A DNA stretch of 17,091 nucleotides from Opitutales bacterium UBA7389 (GCA_002474325.1 DKNL01000303.1:1-17091), one strand, 5' to 3'; counted from the stretch's first letter, positions 8,488 to 15,505 are shown. Notes: generated from the sequence alone by a model not told the origin. Made by a program: numbers and translations.

Positions 8488-8550
8488 TGTAGCTCAGGCA
8501 TTCTGCCAGCGGGCGGATGCGACGACTACAGACTATAAGCCTGCTCTACC
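8488..8550. repeat. Pair of opposed CAGGC-type elements
   Basis: TGTAGCTCAGGCATTCTGCC (8488-8507) faces a roughly complementary-orientation unit, AAGCCTGCTCTACC (8537-8550). After reversing the first, the two agree at about 10 of 14 positions (ATGCCTGAGCTACA against AAGCCTGCTCTACC). A related hairpin lies at 24-42. This is probably a degenerate dispersed repeat pair. Confidence 0.3.
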
Positions 8551-8589
8551 ATTTTATAAGAATCCCGTAACGCCTCAGCCTATCCTGGA

Positions 8590-8647
8590 AATCCGTGTCA
8601 TCCGTGGTTCAAAAACCTCTTCGACTTCCGTCAATTCCGTGGTCTGA
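8590..8647 (-). repeat. Two ACCACGGAT-type degenerate repeats
   Basis: On the minus strand, AACCACGGATGACACGGAT (about 8591-8609) and GACCACGGAATTGACGGAA (about 8626-8644) are each an imperfect doubling of CACGGAT with a period of 9-10 bases. A third relative, CCGCAGATTACACAGAT, lies at about 8839-8855. I recall similar phrases scattered in intergenic DNA of Verrucomicrobiota and some other phyla; their origin is not known to me. Confidence 0.5.
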
Positions 8648-8732
8648 AAATCATCTCCCTTCTGCCAAATCCCGAGAGCAGGATAAAAACGCTTCTCTGA
8701 AATACATGGTTCAACAATAATCTACATCCTCG

Positions 8733-8793
8733 TCCCGATTGCGGGATCCTGTTCCGAACCCGCTTTGCGGGAAAGGATTTGACCGAAAGGTCA
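8733..8793. repeat. Cluster of three perfect mini-hairpins
   Basis: TCCCG-ATTG-CGGGA (8733-8746), CCCGC-TTT-GCGGG (8759-8771) and TGACC-GAAA-GGTCA (8780-8793) are three consecutive five-base perfect stems with 3-4 base loops. The second and third are flanked by similar sequences, CTGTTCCGAACC (from 8750) and CTGTTCGAAAC (from 8794). No T tract accompanies any of them. The cluster lies 83 bases beyond the trpS stop and could slow or process the 3' end of that transcript. Confidence 0.5.
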
Positions 8794-8875
8794 CTGTTCG
8801 AAACTGACACAAAGACTTCAGCCGTCCAATCCTAACCACATCTGTGTAATCTGCGGGCAATCTTGCATTACACCC

Positions 8876-9841
8876 CTACTCCAAGCCGCAGGCTTTACGG
8901 GCTCGTTGATTGACTTGGCTAGCGATGGATCTTGCTTTTTCCGCTCCAGTTTTCAGCACACTGTCCACGTAATCCTGATTATCCATTAGTTCGGCTCGCC
9001 GCTCGCGGGCTTGCTGAAAGTAATCCCAATACAACTCGAAGAGTCGCTTCTTCAAATCGCCATAGCCGTAGCCTCCCGCTTTTAGCTTCTCCACCTCTTC
9101 GGCATAGTGTTCATCGGAGGCAAGATGTTTGATCAAATGGATAGCTCGATTTTCCTTTGCGTCCGGCTTGGGCTCTTCGCGTGTCCGGCTATCCATGACA
9201 ATACTCATGACCTTTTTGCGAGTAGCCTTCTCGTCACCGAAAATGTCGATTGTGTTGTTGTAGCTCTTGCTCATCTTCTGGCCATCCAAACCAGGAATAG
9301 CTTCCACACCCTCGCGTATGGCGGGCTCGGGCAGCTTAAACGTATCTCCGTAGGTCTGGTTGAACTTAGCTGCTAGATCGCGCGTCACTTCCACGTGCTG
9401 TTTTTGGTCCCGCCCTACCGGCACGCTATCGGCATCATAGATAAGGATATCCGCCGCCATCAGTACCGGATAAGCGAATAGTCCATGATTGGTGGGGAGC
9501 CCTTTTGCAATTTTGTCCTTATAACTGTGGCAACGCTCAAGCAACCCCATTGGGCACACTGACGACAGTATCCATGAAAGCTCTACATGTTCCGGAATAT
9601 CCGACTGTCTGAAAAGGATCGACTTTTCCGGATCGAGGCCGCAAGCGAGAAAGTCAATCGCGACCTGTCGTGTGTATTCACGGCGCAAGTCAGCATCGTA
9701 TAGGGAGGTCATGGAATGATAATCCGCTATGAAATAGTAAGCCTCGCCTTGATCCTGAAGCTCGATCGAAGGTTTCATCATACCAAAGTAGTTGCCAACG
9801 TGCAAAACGCCTGAAGGTTGTATGCCAGAGAGTATTCTCAT
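8876..9841 (-). CDS. trpS: Tryptophanyl-tRNA synthetase
   Basis: Charges tRNA-Trp with tryptophan using ATP in the cytoplasm. It has 321 residues, typical of the bacterial enzyme. The class I signatures are present: HVGN at residues 14-17 in the GIQPSGVLHVGNYFG opening, and KMSKS at 189-193. Other family blocks are clear, including the ADYHSMTS stretch and the DADSVPVGRDQKQHVEVTRDLA segment involved in substrate binding and dimer contacts. The ATG at 9841 gives the expected MRILSGIQPSG start. It stands alone: 245 bases separate it from the esterase gene upstream and 472 bases of repeats lie downstream. No leader peptide or T-box is visible in the 5' region. Confidence 0.97.
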   Translation of the reverse strand: MRILSGIQPSGVLHVGNYFGMMKPSIELQDQGEAYYFIADYHSMTSLYDADLRREYTRQVAIDFLACGLDPEKSILFRQSDIPEHVELSWILSSVCPMGLLERCHSYKDKIAKGLPTNHGLFAYPVLMAADILIYDADSVPVGRDQKQHVEVTRDLAAKFNQTYGDTFKLPEPAIREGVEAIPGLDGQKMSKSYNNTIDIFGDEKATRKKVMSIVMDSRTREEPKPDAKENRAIHLIKHLASDEHYAEEVEKLKAGGYGYGDLKKRLFELYWDYFQQARERRAELMDNQDYVDSVLKTGAEKARSIASQVNQRARKACGLE

Positions 9842-9969
9842 TTTAATTCCAACGACGGGTAGCGGGACGGGGCTGCATGTTCAATAATGAATTAAGGTAG
9901 TAAAAAAAAGGGTCCCGACCGCGACGGATCGAAGTGTAAACCGTGAAACAACATCAGCGTTTTGCGTGG

Positions 9970-9988
9970 CAGGGATTTCCTGTCCCTG
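9970..9988. repeat. CAGGGA/TCCCTG hairpin upstream of trpS
   Basis: CAGGGA (9970-9975) pairs with TCCCTG (9983-9988) around a seven-base loop. It lies 100 bases beyond the end of the esterase gene and 130 bases upstream of trpS, both on the minus strand. No T run follows on the minus strand, so a terminator role is doubtful. A run of eight A (T on the minus strand) at about 9901-9908 lies closer to trpS. Confidence 0.35.
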
Positions 9989-10087
9989 AGTATTTTATGT
10001 GATATTTTTCCAGATTCTGATTGTTATGCTCCACTAGTCTGGAATATGATTGGATATAAGTGACACCTTATTTCAGATTCTGCCGCC

Positions 10088-10852
10088 CTACGGCCGGCCA
10101 TTTTCCGCCGGCTCTTTTCCTTTGATCAAGGCATGTCCTTGCCGGGCGAAGCGCTGACCGAGAACAACATATCCCTCCGGCCGGTTGTAGTGCACGACGC
10201 TCTTCATCACTCCCCTGACCTCGCGATCATTCAGATCATCCACGTCGACCCAGGCGCCGTGAGCATCCTCATCCGCGATTTCGCGTTGGGCCTGCCGCAC
10301 CGCCACGCATGAGGGGCGGTCGAGGGCATAATCCCCGATGCGCCCAATGACGATGTTCATGTCCGGGCACTTCACGTCGCGGCGCAGGCTGGCAATCAAT
10401 TGCTGCAGCGACTTCTTGTAAGCCGCATCCGCCCCGCCGTTGGCATCGCGCTCTCCCTGCATCCAGCAGAAGGTGACAGACTCTAGCAAGGTGCGCTGCT
10501 TCAGCAACTCCTCATACTGATCCAAGATGGGCTGGTAGAACTCGACCTTCCCGCCCTTGTGGATTCGCTTCCGGTGAATTTCGTCCATCCCGGCCTCGGT
10601 GGCGATCGCCTCCCACTCCTCCAGCCAGCGACAGATGGGCTGACCGCCCTTGGCCACCTTGATGTAGACGACCTTTTCTTCTCCGAATAGCTTGTTCACC
10701 TCGGCCATGAAACCGGTCTCCGGATCCATCCTCGCCATGTTGGATTGTCCTGAGAAGATAAAGAGGTGGACGGGTTGATCGGCCTCGGCATTCGCGACGA
10801 CAGAGGCGGTGAGTAGGAGATTGAGTAGGGCGAGGGTTTTTATTGGGTTCAT
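10088..10852 (-). CDS. SASA-type (sialate O-acetylesterase-like) secreted esterase
   Basis: A probable carbohydrate esterase of the SGNH/SASA type, 254 residues from the ATG at 10852; the ATG at 10873 adds seven residues but weakens the signal peptide. The N-terminus MNPIKTLALLNLLLTASVVANA is a good Sec signal. Numbered from 10873, the nucleophile block is G42-Q-S44-N-M, and the WMQGERDA block (138-145) is the family's second conserved motif. The catalytic His is probably H228 in VVHYNRPEGYVVLG; the Asp expected three residues before it is Ser here. GC content in three sampled lines is 58-60%, against about 48-52% in sampled lines of neighbouring genes, which suggests transfer. It stands alone on the minus strand. 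Family members remove acetyl groups from sugars; the substrate here is unknown. Confidence 0.82.
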   Translation of the reverse strand: MNPIKTLALLNLLLTASVVANAEADQPVHLFIFSGQSNMARMDPETGFMAEVNKLFGEEKVVYIKVAKGGQPICRWLEEWEAIATEAGMDEIHRKRIHKGGKVEFYQPILDQYEELLKQRTLLESVTFCWMQGERDANGGADAAYKKSLQQLIASLRRDVKCPDMNIVIGRIGDYALDRPSCVAVRQAQREIADEDAHGAWVDVDDLNDREVRGVMKSVVHYNRPEGYVVLGQRFARQGHALIKGKEPAENGRP

Positions 10853-10895
10853 ATCGGGAATGGACTGGGCCATAAATACGTTTCCCGCCGAAGGA

Positions 10896-10949
10896 CTACC
10901 CCGTCTCGAACGTGGCGGTCAGTTGATCGAGCTTGAGGAGTGCTTCCAT
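10896..10949 (-). pseudogene. Possible truncated start of an ABC transporter ATPase
   Basis: A 17-codon frame, MEALLKLDQLTATFETG followed by TAG, lies just upstream of the esterase. The pattern (LL.L..LTATFETG) resembles the first strand of dipeptide/oligopeptide-type ABC ATPases, which continue to a Walker A motif that is absent here. The similarity is short and could be chance. If real, it is a remnant carried with the GC-rich esterase segment; it could also be a leader peptide. Confidence 0.25.
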
Positions 10950-11530
10950 GGCCTAACCAAAACAGAGAATGGCCAATAGGACGACAATTTTTTCTGGGGC
11001 TAGTTTATGAAAATACATTGCGATGCGCACCGCCCCCGAGACACCGGCCCCCTATCGGTTGTGGTACTTTCGACGGTTCAGATCAGCTGAACACCTCGGA
11101 TGAAACGGCCGCGGAGTAGGTTTCAGTAAAGTACTAGTGGAACATTTGTCGAGAAATGAAGCGTACTAATTATTAAAGCGTCCTGTTATATATATTGCTT
11201 ATATACAGATATTTATAATAATATTTCCTAATGCCTAGATTGTTTTTTATCACTGAAACAACAACAGGAATCGGCACAAATGAAATTGAATAGGATCTTT
11301 GGAAGTGGGAGGACCGAACCATTCCTCTCTAACGTTCGATTAACCAGAGATTCCCGTCACGGCCATCTTCATTTCACGTCTTAAGAGACACCTCCATTCA
11401 AAAGCCCTGAGACATTTTGAGAAGTAGCGGCCGCTCAGAGATCGGCCGCTACCTCTTAAAGTCTAAATCTAAACTCGAAATGCCATTCGAGTCGAGTCGA
11501 GCGATTGGTCGGTTAAATACCTTCACGAAG
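10950..11530. other. Gene-free gap with AT-rich core
   Basis: I find no supportable gene. The left part contains a perfect inverted repeat, GTTCAG-ATCAG-CTGAAC (11076-11092). The middle (about 11160-11260) is strongly AT-rich with several TATA-like runs and could hold promoters or a remnant of lost DNA. The right end has the strong hairpin at 11420-11456. The shift from GC-rich esterase DNA to this AT-rich DNA is abrupt near 10950. Confidence 0.5.
11420..11456 (-). terminator. Strong hairpin beyond the beta-helix gene
   Basis: GTAGCGGCCG and CGGCCGCTAC (11424-11433, 11443-11452) are a perfect 10-base stem with a nine-base loop. In minus-strand RNA a G-U pair and three more pairs extend it to 14 bases, whereas plus-strand RNA would have an A-C mismatch, so it fits minus-strand transcription better. 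It lies 75 bases past the stop of the gene ending at 11531. Only a weak UUCUC follows, so it may stabilise the 3' end rather than terminate alone. Confidence 0.5.
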
Positions 11531-12208
11531 TCAATCTCTCAGCGGGATTTTCTCCTTGGATGAAGCCTCTACATACAACTGGCCAGGCTCTAGGTATCCA
11601 GAGAAACTCATCGTTGGACCAACCAAGGACCCTTTTCCAATGATCGAGCCAGGCATTAGGGCTGTGTTGCATCCCACTTCCGCGTTTTCTCCAAGAATAG
11701 CCCCAAACTTGCACAGGCCGGTGTCTGTCTTTTCTCCTTCAATGTTGACAAGGATGTTTTTCTGATCGAAGCGCAAATTAGACAGGATCACTCCCGCACC
11801 CAAGTGGGCACCAGTTCCAAGGATGGAATCTCCTATATAGGAGAAATGGGGAGTGTGAGTCCGCTCCATAAGCAGAGCGTTCTTATATTCGCAGGAATTG
11901 CCTATCACACTTCCTGCACCGATGATCACGTTTCCCCGAATGTAGGCTCCAGGCCGGATTTCCACATCCTCGCCGATCCAGCAAGGACCTTTCATCGAAG
12001 CGAATGCAGGGAGCTTAACGCCATCTGAAATAAAGACTTCACCCTCGATATGCACACCAGATGGCAGTTCTTTCTTGGAAGCGTTCCCTTTAAGACCAGA
12101 CAAAGCTTCTTTGATCTTGGGCAACCATTCCCAGGGCCGAGCGTCCGGCGAAAAGGACTCGGCGAAGGGTATGCTTTCTGGAAACTGGAAAAAATCTGAC
12201 GCTAGCAC
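11531..12208 (-). CDS. Left-handed beta-helix protein, GlmU acetyltransferase-like
   Basis: A 225-residue cytoplasmic protein made mostly of hexapeptide repeats (IGEDVEIRPGAYIRGNVIIGAGSVIGNS and similar, about residues 52-200). The block THTPHFSYIGDSILGTGAHLGAGVILSNLRFD aligns with the GlmU C-terminal domain segment GHLSYLGD...NIGAGTITCNYD, and H121 corresponds to its catalytic His. The nucleotidyltransferase half of GlmU is missing; instead there is a short N-terminal segment (FFQFPESIPFAESFSPDARPWEWL). Stand-alone proteins of this build are often annotated as UDP-GlcNAc diphosphorylase or nucleotidyltransferase-like, but with no pyrophosphorylase domain an acyl transfer or a scaffold role is more likely. 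The start is a GTG at 12208 with a weak AGG upstream; no in-frame ATG lies nearby. It is a single gene on the minus strand. Confidence 0.8.
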   Translation of the reverse strand: MLASDFFQFPESIPFAESFSPDARPWEWLPKIKEALSGLKGNASKKELPSGVHIEGEVFISDGVKLPAFASMKGPCWIGEDVEIRPGAYIRGNVIIGAGSVIGNSCEYKNALLMERTHTPHFSYIGDSILGTGAHLGAGVILSNLRFDQKNILVNIEGEKTDTGLCKFGAILGENAEVGCNTALMPGSIIGKGSLVGPTMSFSGYLEPGQLYVEASSKEKIPLRD

Positions 12209-12543
12209 GCTGGTAACCTAGACAACTCGATCCCTTCCACAAGCGTATGTTCTACAGCCACTGCAAATTTACCGACATGTAAAGATCTGAGGAAGAGAGT
12301 GCGGGGGAGCTTAAATAAACGCTACAATGAAAGACCGACACCCAATGAAACGGGATTGTTAATCAATTTATTTATTTGGTTAACAAAATTCGTCACGTAA
12401 AGCCCCTTTGATCCAAACAACGCATCGTCGCAGTGCAAATCTCATTGGCCCTGAACAATATAAGGGGCTCCTAGTTGGACGATGACATTAAAGACTGACT
12501 GATTCCTTCCTGTGTGGGAAAGTGGATCTCTATTTTTGGGAAA
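12209..12543. other. Gap between tRNA-Gly and the beta-helix gene
   Basis: No gene is visible. Two perfect inverted repeats are present: TTGTTAA/TTAACAA (12356-12362 and 12380-12386) in an AT-rich patch, and AGCCCCTT/AAGGGGCT (12401-12408 and 12462-12469) enclosing 53 bases. These could be operator or RNA structures upstream of the minus-strand beta-helix gene, or remnants of an inserted element next to the tRNA. Confidence 0.45.
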
Positions 12544-12619
<76 letters not shown>

Positions 12620-12656
12620 TAAGAAAGGCCGCTAAAAATCCATTTCCCGCTGATCA

Positions 12657-12662
12657 AGTCAA
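12657..12662 (-). promoter_or_regulatory. Possible -35 box for tRNA-Gly
   Basis: TTGACT on the minus strand lies 37 bases before the mature tRNA 5' end, a suitable distance. The matching -10 region about 17 bases on reads ATTTTT, a poor match, so this is weak support only. Confidence 0.25.
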
Positions 12663-12705
12663 CAGAAAATTCGGCGGAGACGCTACCAGGCTTAATCTTG
12701 TTTCC

Positions 12706-14070
12706 CTACCGGTCCTTTACATCCAACTCAGGCCACTGCTGCAGTTTCCGGTGCAAGGTTCGGCGGCTAATACCCAGCAGTTTTGCCGCGCTAGTGCGAT
12801 TTCCTTTAGCATCGGCCAAGGCTTCGCGGAGCAGCCGCTTTTCGTTCTCTTCTTTATCCAAGGGCGATACAACTTTCTCTTCGCCATCGATTGACCGCGT
12901 TTCCCCGCGAAATTTCGATTCCAGATCGTAATCCCGGATAACGTTCCCTCGATGAAGTACGACAACGTTTTCGGCGAAATTGCGCAGTTCCCGGATATTG
13001 CCGGGCCAAGAGTAGCGTCTTAAACACTGCATAGCACCCGGCTCAAATGTGGGAGCATCGATGTGGTTTTCTTCAGCGAATTCCCCCAGGAAATGGTTCA
13101 GCAAGATCGGCAAATCTTCGGTTCGTTCCCTAAGCGGTGGCATAGTGATTTGCACAACATTGAGCCGGAAATACAGGTCTTCTCGAAACGTTCCTTCGTT
13201 CACCATTTGCTGAAGATCGCGATTCGTGGCCGCGACCAATCTAGTGTCTACTTTTATCGATTTGGAACTGCCGATCCGCTCAAACGTTCGCTGCTCCAAA
13301 AATCGCAGCAACTTTACTTGGGTAGACAAACTGATCTCGCCGATTTCATCGAGGAAGAGCGTCCCTCCATCCGCCAATTCGAACCGTCCAATCCGTCGCT
13401 CTGTAGCACCGGTAAACGCCCCCTTCTCGTGACCGAAAAGCTCGCTCTCCAATAAATTGGCCGGCAGAGCCGCGCAGTGGACCGCCACAAATGGGCCTTG
13501 CCCGCGATTGCTATTTTGGTGAATGGCTTGGGCGATCCGCTCTTTTCCAGTCCCCGTTTCACCCTCGACAAGCACGCTAGCCCTAGAAGGGGCCACCAAC
13601 TTCACCCTCTCGATAACCTCTTTTAGCTCATTCGAGTTGCCGATGATTCCCTCGAAGCTGTATTTGAAATCCAATCGCTCGTGCAGGCTTTCCACCTCAG
13701 TCTGCAGGCTCTTCGATTCTAAAGCCCGCTTCATGAGGATCTCCAACTTTTCCAAATTCACCGGCTTGGTAAGAAAGTCATAGGCCCCACGCTTCATCGC
13801 CTCCACCGCAGAAGGCACATTCCCATAAGCTGTCATCATTATCACAGGTGGGCGGTTCTTCAGGACCAAGGCCTTATCGATTACCTTGAGCCCCGATTTT
13901 CCCGGCATACGCAGGTCCGTAAGCACTAAATCAAACGTCTCGCTCCCCATCAGTGTGAAGGCTTGATCAGCATTTTCCGCAAGATAGACATCGTACTGGT
14001 CCTCCAGCATTTGCTGGAGCCCCTCTCGCGTGTGACGCTCGTCGTCGACAATCAATACCGTTGGCAACAT
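12706..14070 (-). CDS. NtrC-family sigma-54-dependent response regulator
   Basis: A transcription activator of 454 residues with the classic three-part build. The receiver domain (about 1-120) has the phosphoacceptor D52 in LVLTDLRMPGKSG, the acidic pair D9-D10 and K102 in TKPVN. The AAA+ domain (about 140-375) has Walker A GETGTGKE at 170-177, the sigma-54-contacting GAFTGA loop at 217-222, Walker B with D241-E242, and the FREDLYFRLNV block. The C-terminal Fis-type helix-turn-helix is GNRTSAAKLLGISRRTLHRKL (423-443). Phosphorylation by the upstream kinase should allow ATP-driven opening of RpoN promoters; the target genes are not evident. It follows the kinase gene by 141 bases, which contain a terminator-like hairpin and a near-palindrome, so its level may be set separately from the kinase. 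The ATG at 14070 fits the family start MLPTVLIVDDE. Confidence 0.96.
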   Translation of the reverse strand: MLPTVLIVDDERHTREGLQQMLEDQYDVYLAENADQAFTLMGSETFDLVLTDLRMPGKSGLKVIDKALVLKNRPPVIMMTAYGNVPSAVEAMKRGAYDFLTKPVNLEKLEILMKRALESKSLQTEVESLHERLDFKYSFEGIIGNSNELKEVIERVKLVAPSRASVLVEGETGTGKERIAQAIHQNSNRGQGPFVAVHCAALPANLLESELFGHEKGAFTGATERRIGRFELADGGTLFLDEIGEISLSTQVKLLRFLEQRTFERIGSSKSIKVDTRLVAATNRDLQQMVNEGTFREDLYFRLNVVQITMPPLRERTEDLPILLNHFLGEFAEENHIDAPTFEPGAMQCLRRYSWPGNIRELRNFAENVVVLHRGNVIRDYDLESKFRGETRSIDGEEKVVSPLDKEENEKRLLREALADAKGNRTSAAKLLGISRRTLHRKLQQWPELDVKDR

Positions 14071-14102
14071 ACCACTTGCCTAGGATACCCAATACTGGAG
14101 TC

Positions 14103-14123
14103 AATGGGCAAATTTGTCCCATT
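14103..14123. promoter_or_regulatory. Near-palindrome upstream of the NtrC-like gene
   Basis: AATGGG (14103-14108) and CCCATT (14118-14123) flank the perfect palindrome CAAATTTG (14109-14116), with one unpaired T at 14117. It lies 33-53 bases before the ATG at 14070 and after the terminator-like hairpin on the minus strand. Its place suggests an operator or a binding site for the activator itself. Confidence 0.4.
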
Positions 14124-14130
14124 TAGAGCG

Positions 14131-14159
14131 AATAACAAAACGCGGCCCAAAGGACCGCG
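14131..14159 (-). terminator. Terminator-like hairpin between kinase and regulator genes
   Basis: Minus-strand RNA folds as CGCGGUCC-UUU-GGGCCGCG, eight pairs including one U-G, followed directly by UUUUGUUAUU. On the plus strand the same bases leave a C-A mismatch and no T run, so the signal belongs to the minus strand. It lies 53 bases past the kinase stop. It would cut or reduce transcription from the kinase into the regulator gene. Confidence 0.6.
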
Positions 14160-14211
14160 CTAATCGGCACCCGCATTTCATCCTTCAACCCTCACTCTAC
14201 TACCTTTATTT

Positions 14212-15393
14212 TCAACCCAACATACGGAATTTTCGATTTTGCTTTGGAAACTCCAAGGTTACCACCGTGCCAATGCCTTCCTTGCTATCTATGCCAACTT
14301 GTCCCCCATGCTCACGCATTATACGTTCTACAATCATGAGGCCCAGTCCCGTACCGCCTTTCTTAGTCGTATGGTAAGGCTCGAATACACGCGATAGACT
14401 ATCCTGGCTAATACCTGATCCCGAGTCTCCGAAGCGGAGATACACACGCTCCTCATTCGACTGTACTTTCACTCGGATCAATCCACCAGGCTTCATGGCT
14501 TCCATAGCATTCTTGGTTATGTTGAAGAACACCTGCTTAACCTGCTGTTTGTCCGCTCGTACAATAGGGCTTTCCACATCAGCCTCCATCTCCACTTTTA
14601 TACCCCGGTCCTCAAGTTCGCTGGCTTGGAACTGTAGCGATTCTTGCAGTAGCTCGTTTAAGTTAACGGTTTGAAAATCCGGCGTCTGCGGCCGAATCGC
14701 CTCTAGAAAATTCTTTATGATGCCGTCCAAGCGCGACACTTCCGCCCGGCAAACTTCCACTGAAGACTCAAGCTTACTGCGAGCGGCGGATTCCTCTAGT
14801 TTCTTCAATTGGCGTTCGATTAACTGTAAGTGGATGGTAATCGAATTCAGAGGATTCCCCAACTCATGGGCGACTCCCGCGGCAAGAAGTAAAATGGAGC
14901 TTATCCGCTCTGATTCAATCATCGCCTCGCTGGATTGTTTTTCCGAGGTGATATCAGAGAGAATAACTATAAATTGGTTCGATTTATCACTGTGCATTCC
15001 TCCTACCCCCTCGAATGGCAGAATATACAACCTCACATACCTGTTCTCTGGGTACGTCAATTCCAGCTCTCTTGAGCTGACAGACGATTCGATCCGAGCG
15101 CCTTCCTCCAATCCAAGCGATCCTCTCAAATCAGGGATCAGTCGCCAAAGAGAAACTTCGCCGATATCGCTATTCTTGAGCCCGATCATCTGATGGCTGG
15201 CGATATTGGCGTATTCGATCACTCCCAAATCGCTTATAACTAGGATTCCTTCACGAGCCGTATTGAAGATCGTCTCCAGAAAAGCCCGCTCACGAGCGAG
15301 CTTATTGACCAAATTCGTCAAATTTGTCGTATCCAAAGAATCAACTTGGCCGAGAACGCGATCGAGCGAGGAGACCTTCTTTCCGGTAATCAT
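14212..15393 (-). CDS. Soluble PAS-domain sensor histidine kinase (NtrB-like)
   Basis: A sensor kinase of 393 residues with no membrane segment or signal peptide, so it senses a cytoplasmic cue. Residues about 30-150 form a PAS-like sensor (TIFNTAREGILVISDLGVIEYANIAS). The dimerisation/phosphoacceptor domain has H176 in the AAGVAHELGNPLNSI H-box. The ATPase domain has the N-box N291-ITKN, the D323-SGSGIS block, F337-EPYHTTK, and GGTGLGL at 346-352. The HELGNPL form of the H-box is like NtrB-type kinases that pair with sigma-54 activators. It is transcribed ahead of the NtrC-like gene and should phosphorylate it. The start at 15393 has a purine-rich AAAGAGGGGGG upstream, unusually strong for this window. 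The gene is divergent from the sugar kinase gene, and the 112 bases between their starts must hold both promoters. The signal is unknown. Confidence 0.94.
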   Translation of the reverse strand: MITGKKVSSLDRVLGQVDSLDTTNLTNLVNKLARERAFLETIFNTAREGILVISDLGVIEYANIASHQMIGLKNSDIGEVSLWRLIPDLRGSLGLEEGARIESSVSSRELELTYPENRYVRLYILPFEGVGGMHSDKSNQFIVILSDITSEKQSSEAMIESERISSILLLAAGVAHELGNPLNSITIHLQLIERQLKKLEESAARSKLESSVEVCRAEVSRLDGIIKNFLEAIRPQTPDFQTVNLNELLQESLQFQASELEDRGIKVEMEADVESPIVRADKQQVKQVFFNITKNAMEAMKPGGLIRVKVQSNEERVYLRFGDSGSGISQDSLSRVFEPYHTTKKGGTGLGLMIVERIMREHGGQVGIDSKEGIGTVVTLEFPKQNRKFRMLG

Positions 15394-15489
15394 CCCCCCT
15401 CTTTAAAACCGCAGTAGCGAAATGGCAATATTTCCTCGCCTAGAGCACCCCTGTTTCCTTTGCACTTGCCATCGCAAAAGTTGGCCGTT

Positions 15490-15502
15490 CGATTCTGAAT
15501 CG
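15490..15502. promoter_or_regulatory. Palindrome before the sugar kinase start
   Basis: CGATTC-T-GAATCG is a perfect palindrome with a single central base, ending three bases before the ATG at 15506. It could be an operator for a dimeric regulator. It sits where a ribosome binding site would normally be, and none is visible. Confidence 0.3.
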
Positions 15503-15505
15503 ACC

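Larger units (their letters stand above)
8404..8875. other. Gene-free repeat-rich gap between trpS and the dehydrogenase gene
   Basis: I see no credible coding sequence here. The stretch holds two CAGGC-type elements (8488-8507, 8531-8550), three degenerate repeats of the form CCACGGAT-ACACGGAT on the minus strand (about 8590-8610, 8624-8647, 8836-8857), and three small perfect hairpins in a row (8733-8793). The promoter of the minus-strand cluster must lie here or upstream, but no convincing -35/-10 pair stands out. Confidence 0.6.

Noticed and set aside
8404..8875. Possible CRISPR-like array because of repeated phrases
   Set aside because: The repeats are degenerate, of several unrelated types, irregularly spaced and lack spacers of constant length.
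9890..9925. Possible intrinsic terminator (GGTC-GG-GACC followed by a T run) before trpS on the minus strand
   Set aside because: The stem is four pairs with a two-base loop, too weak and too tight for a credible terminator.
13138..13155. TGGCAT...TTTGCA resembling a sigma-54 promoter
   Set aside because: The GG-to-GC spacing is one base too long, and it lies inside the activator gene on the opposite strand with no suitable gene downstream.
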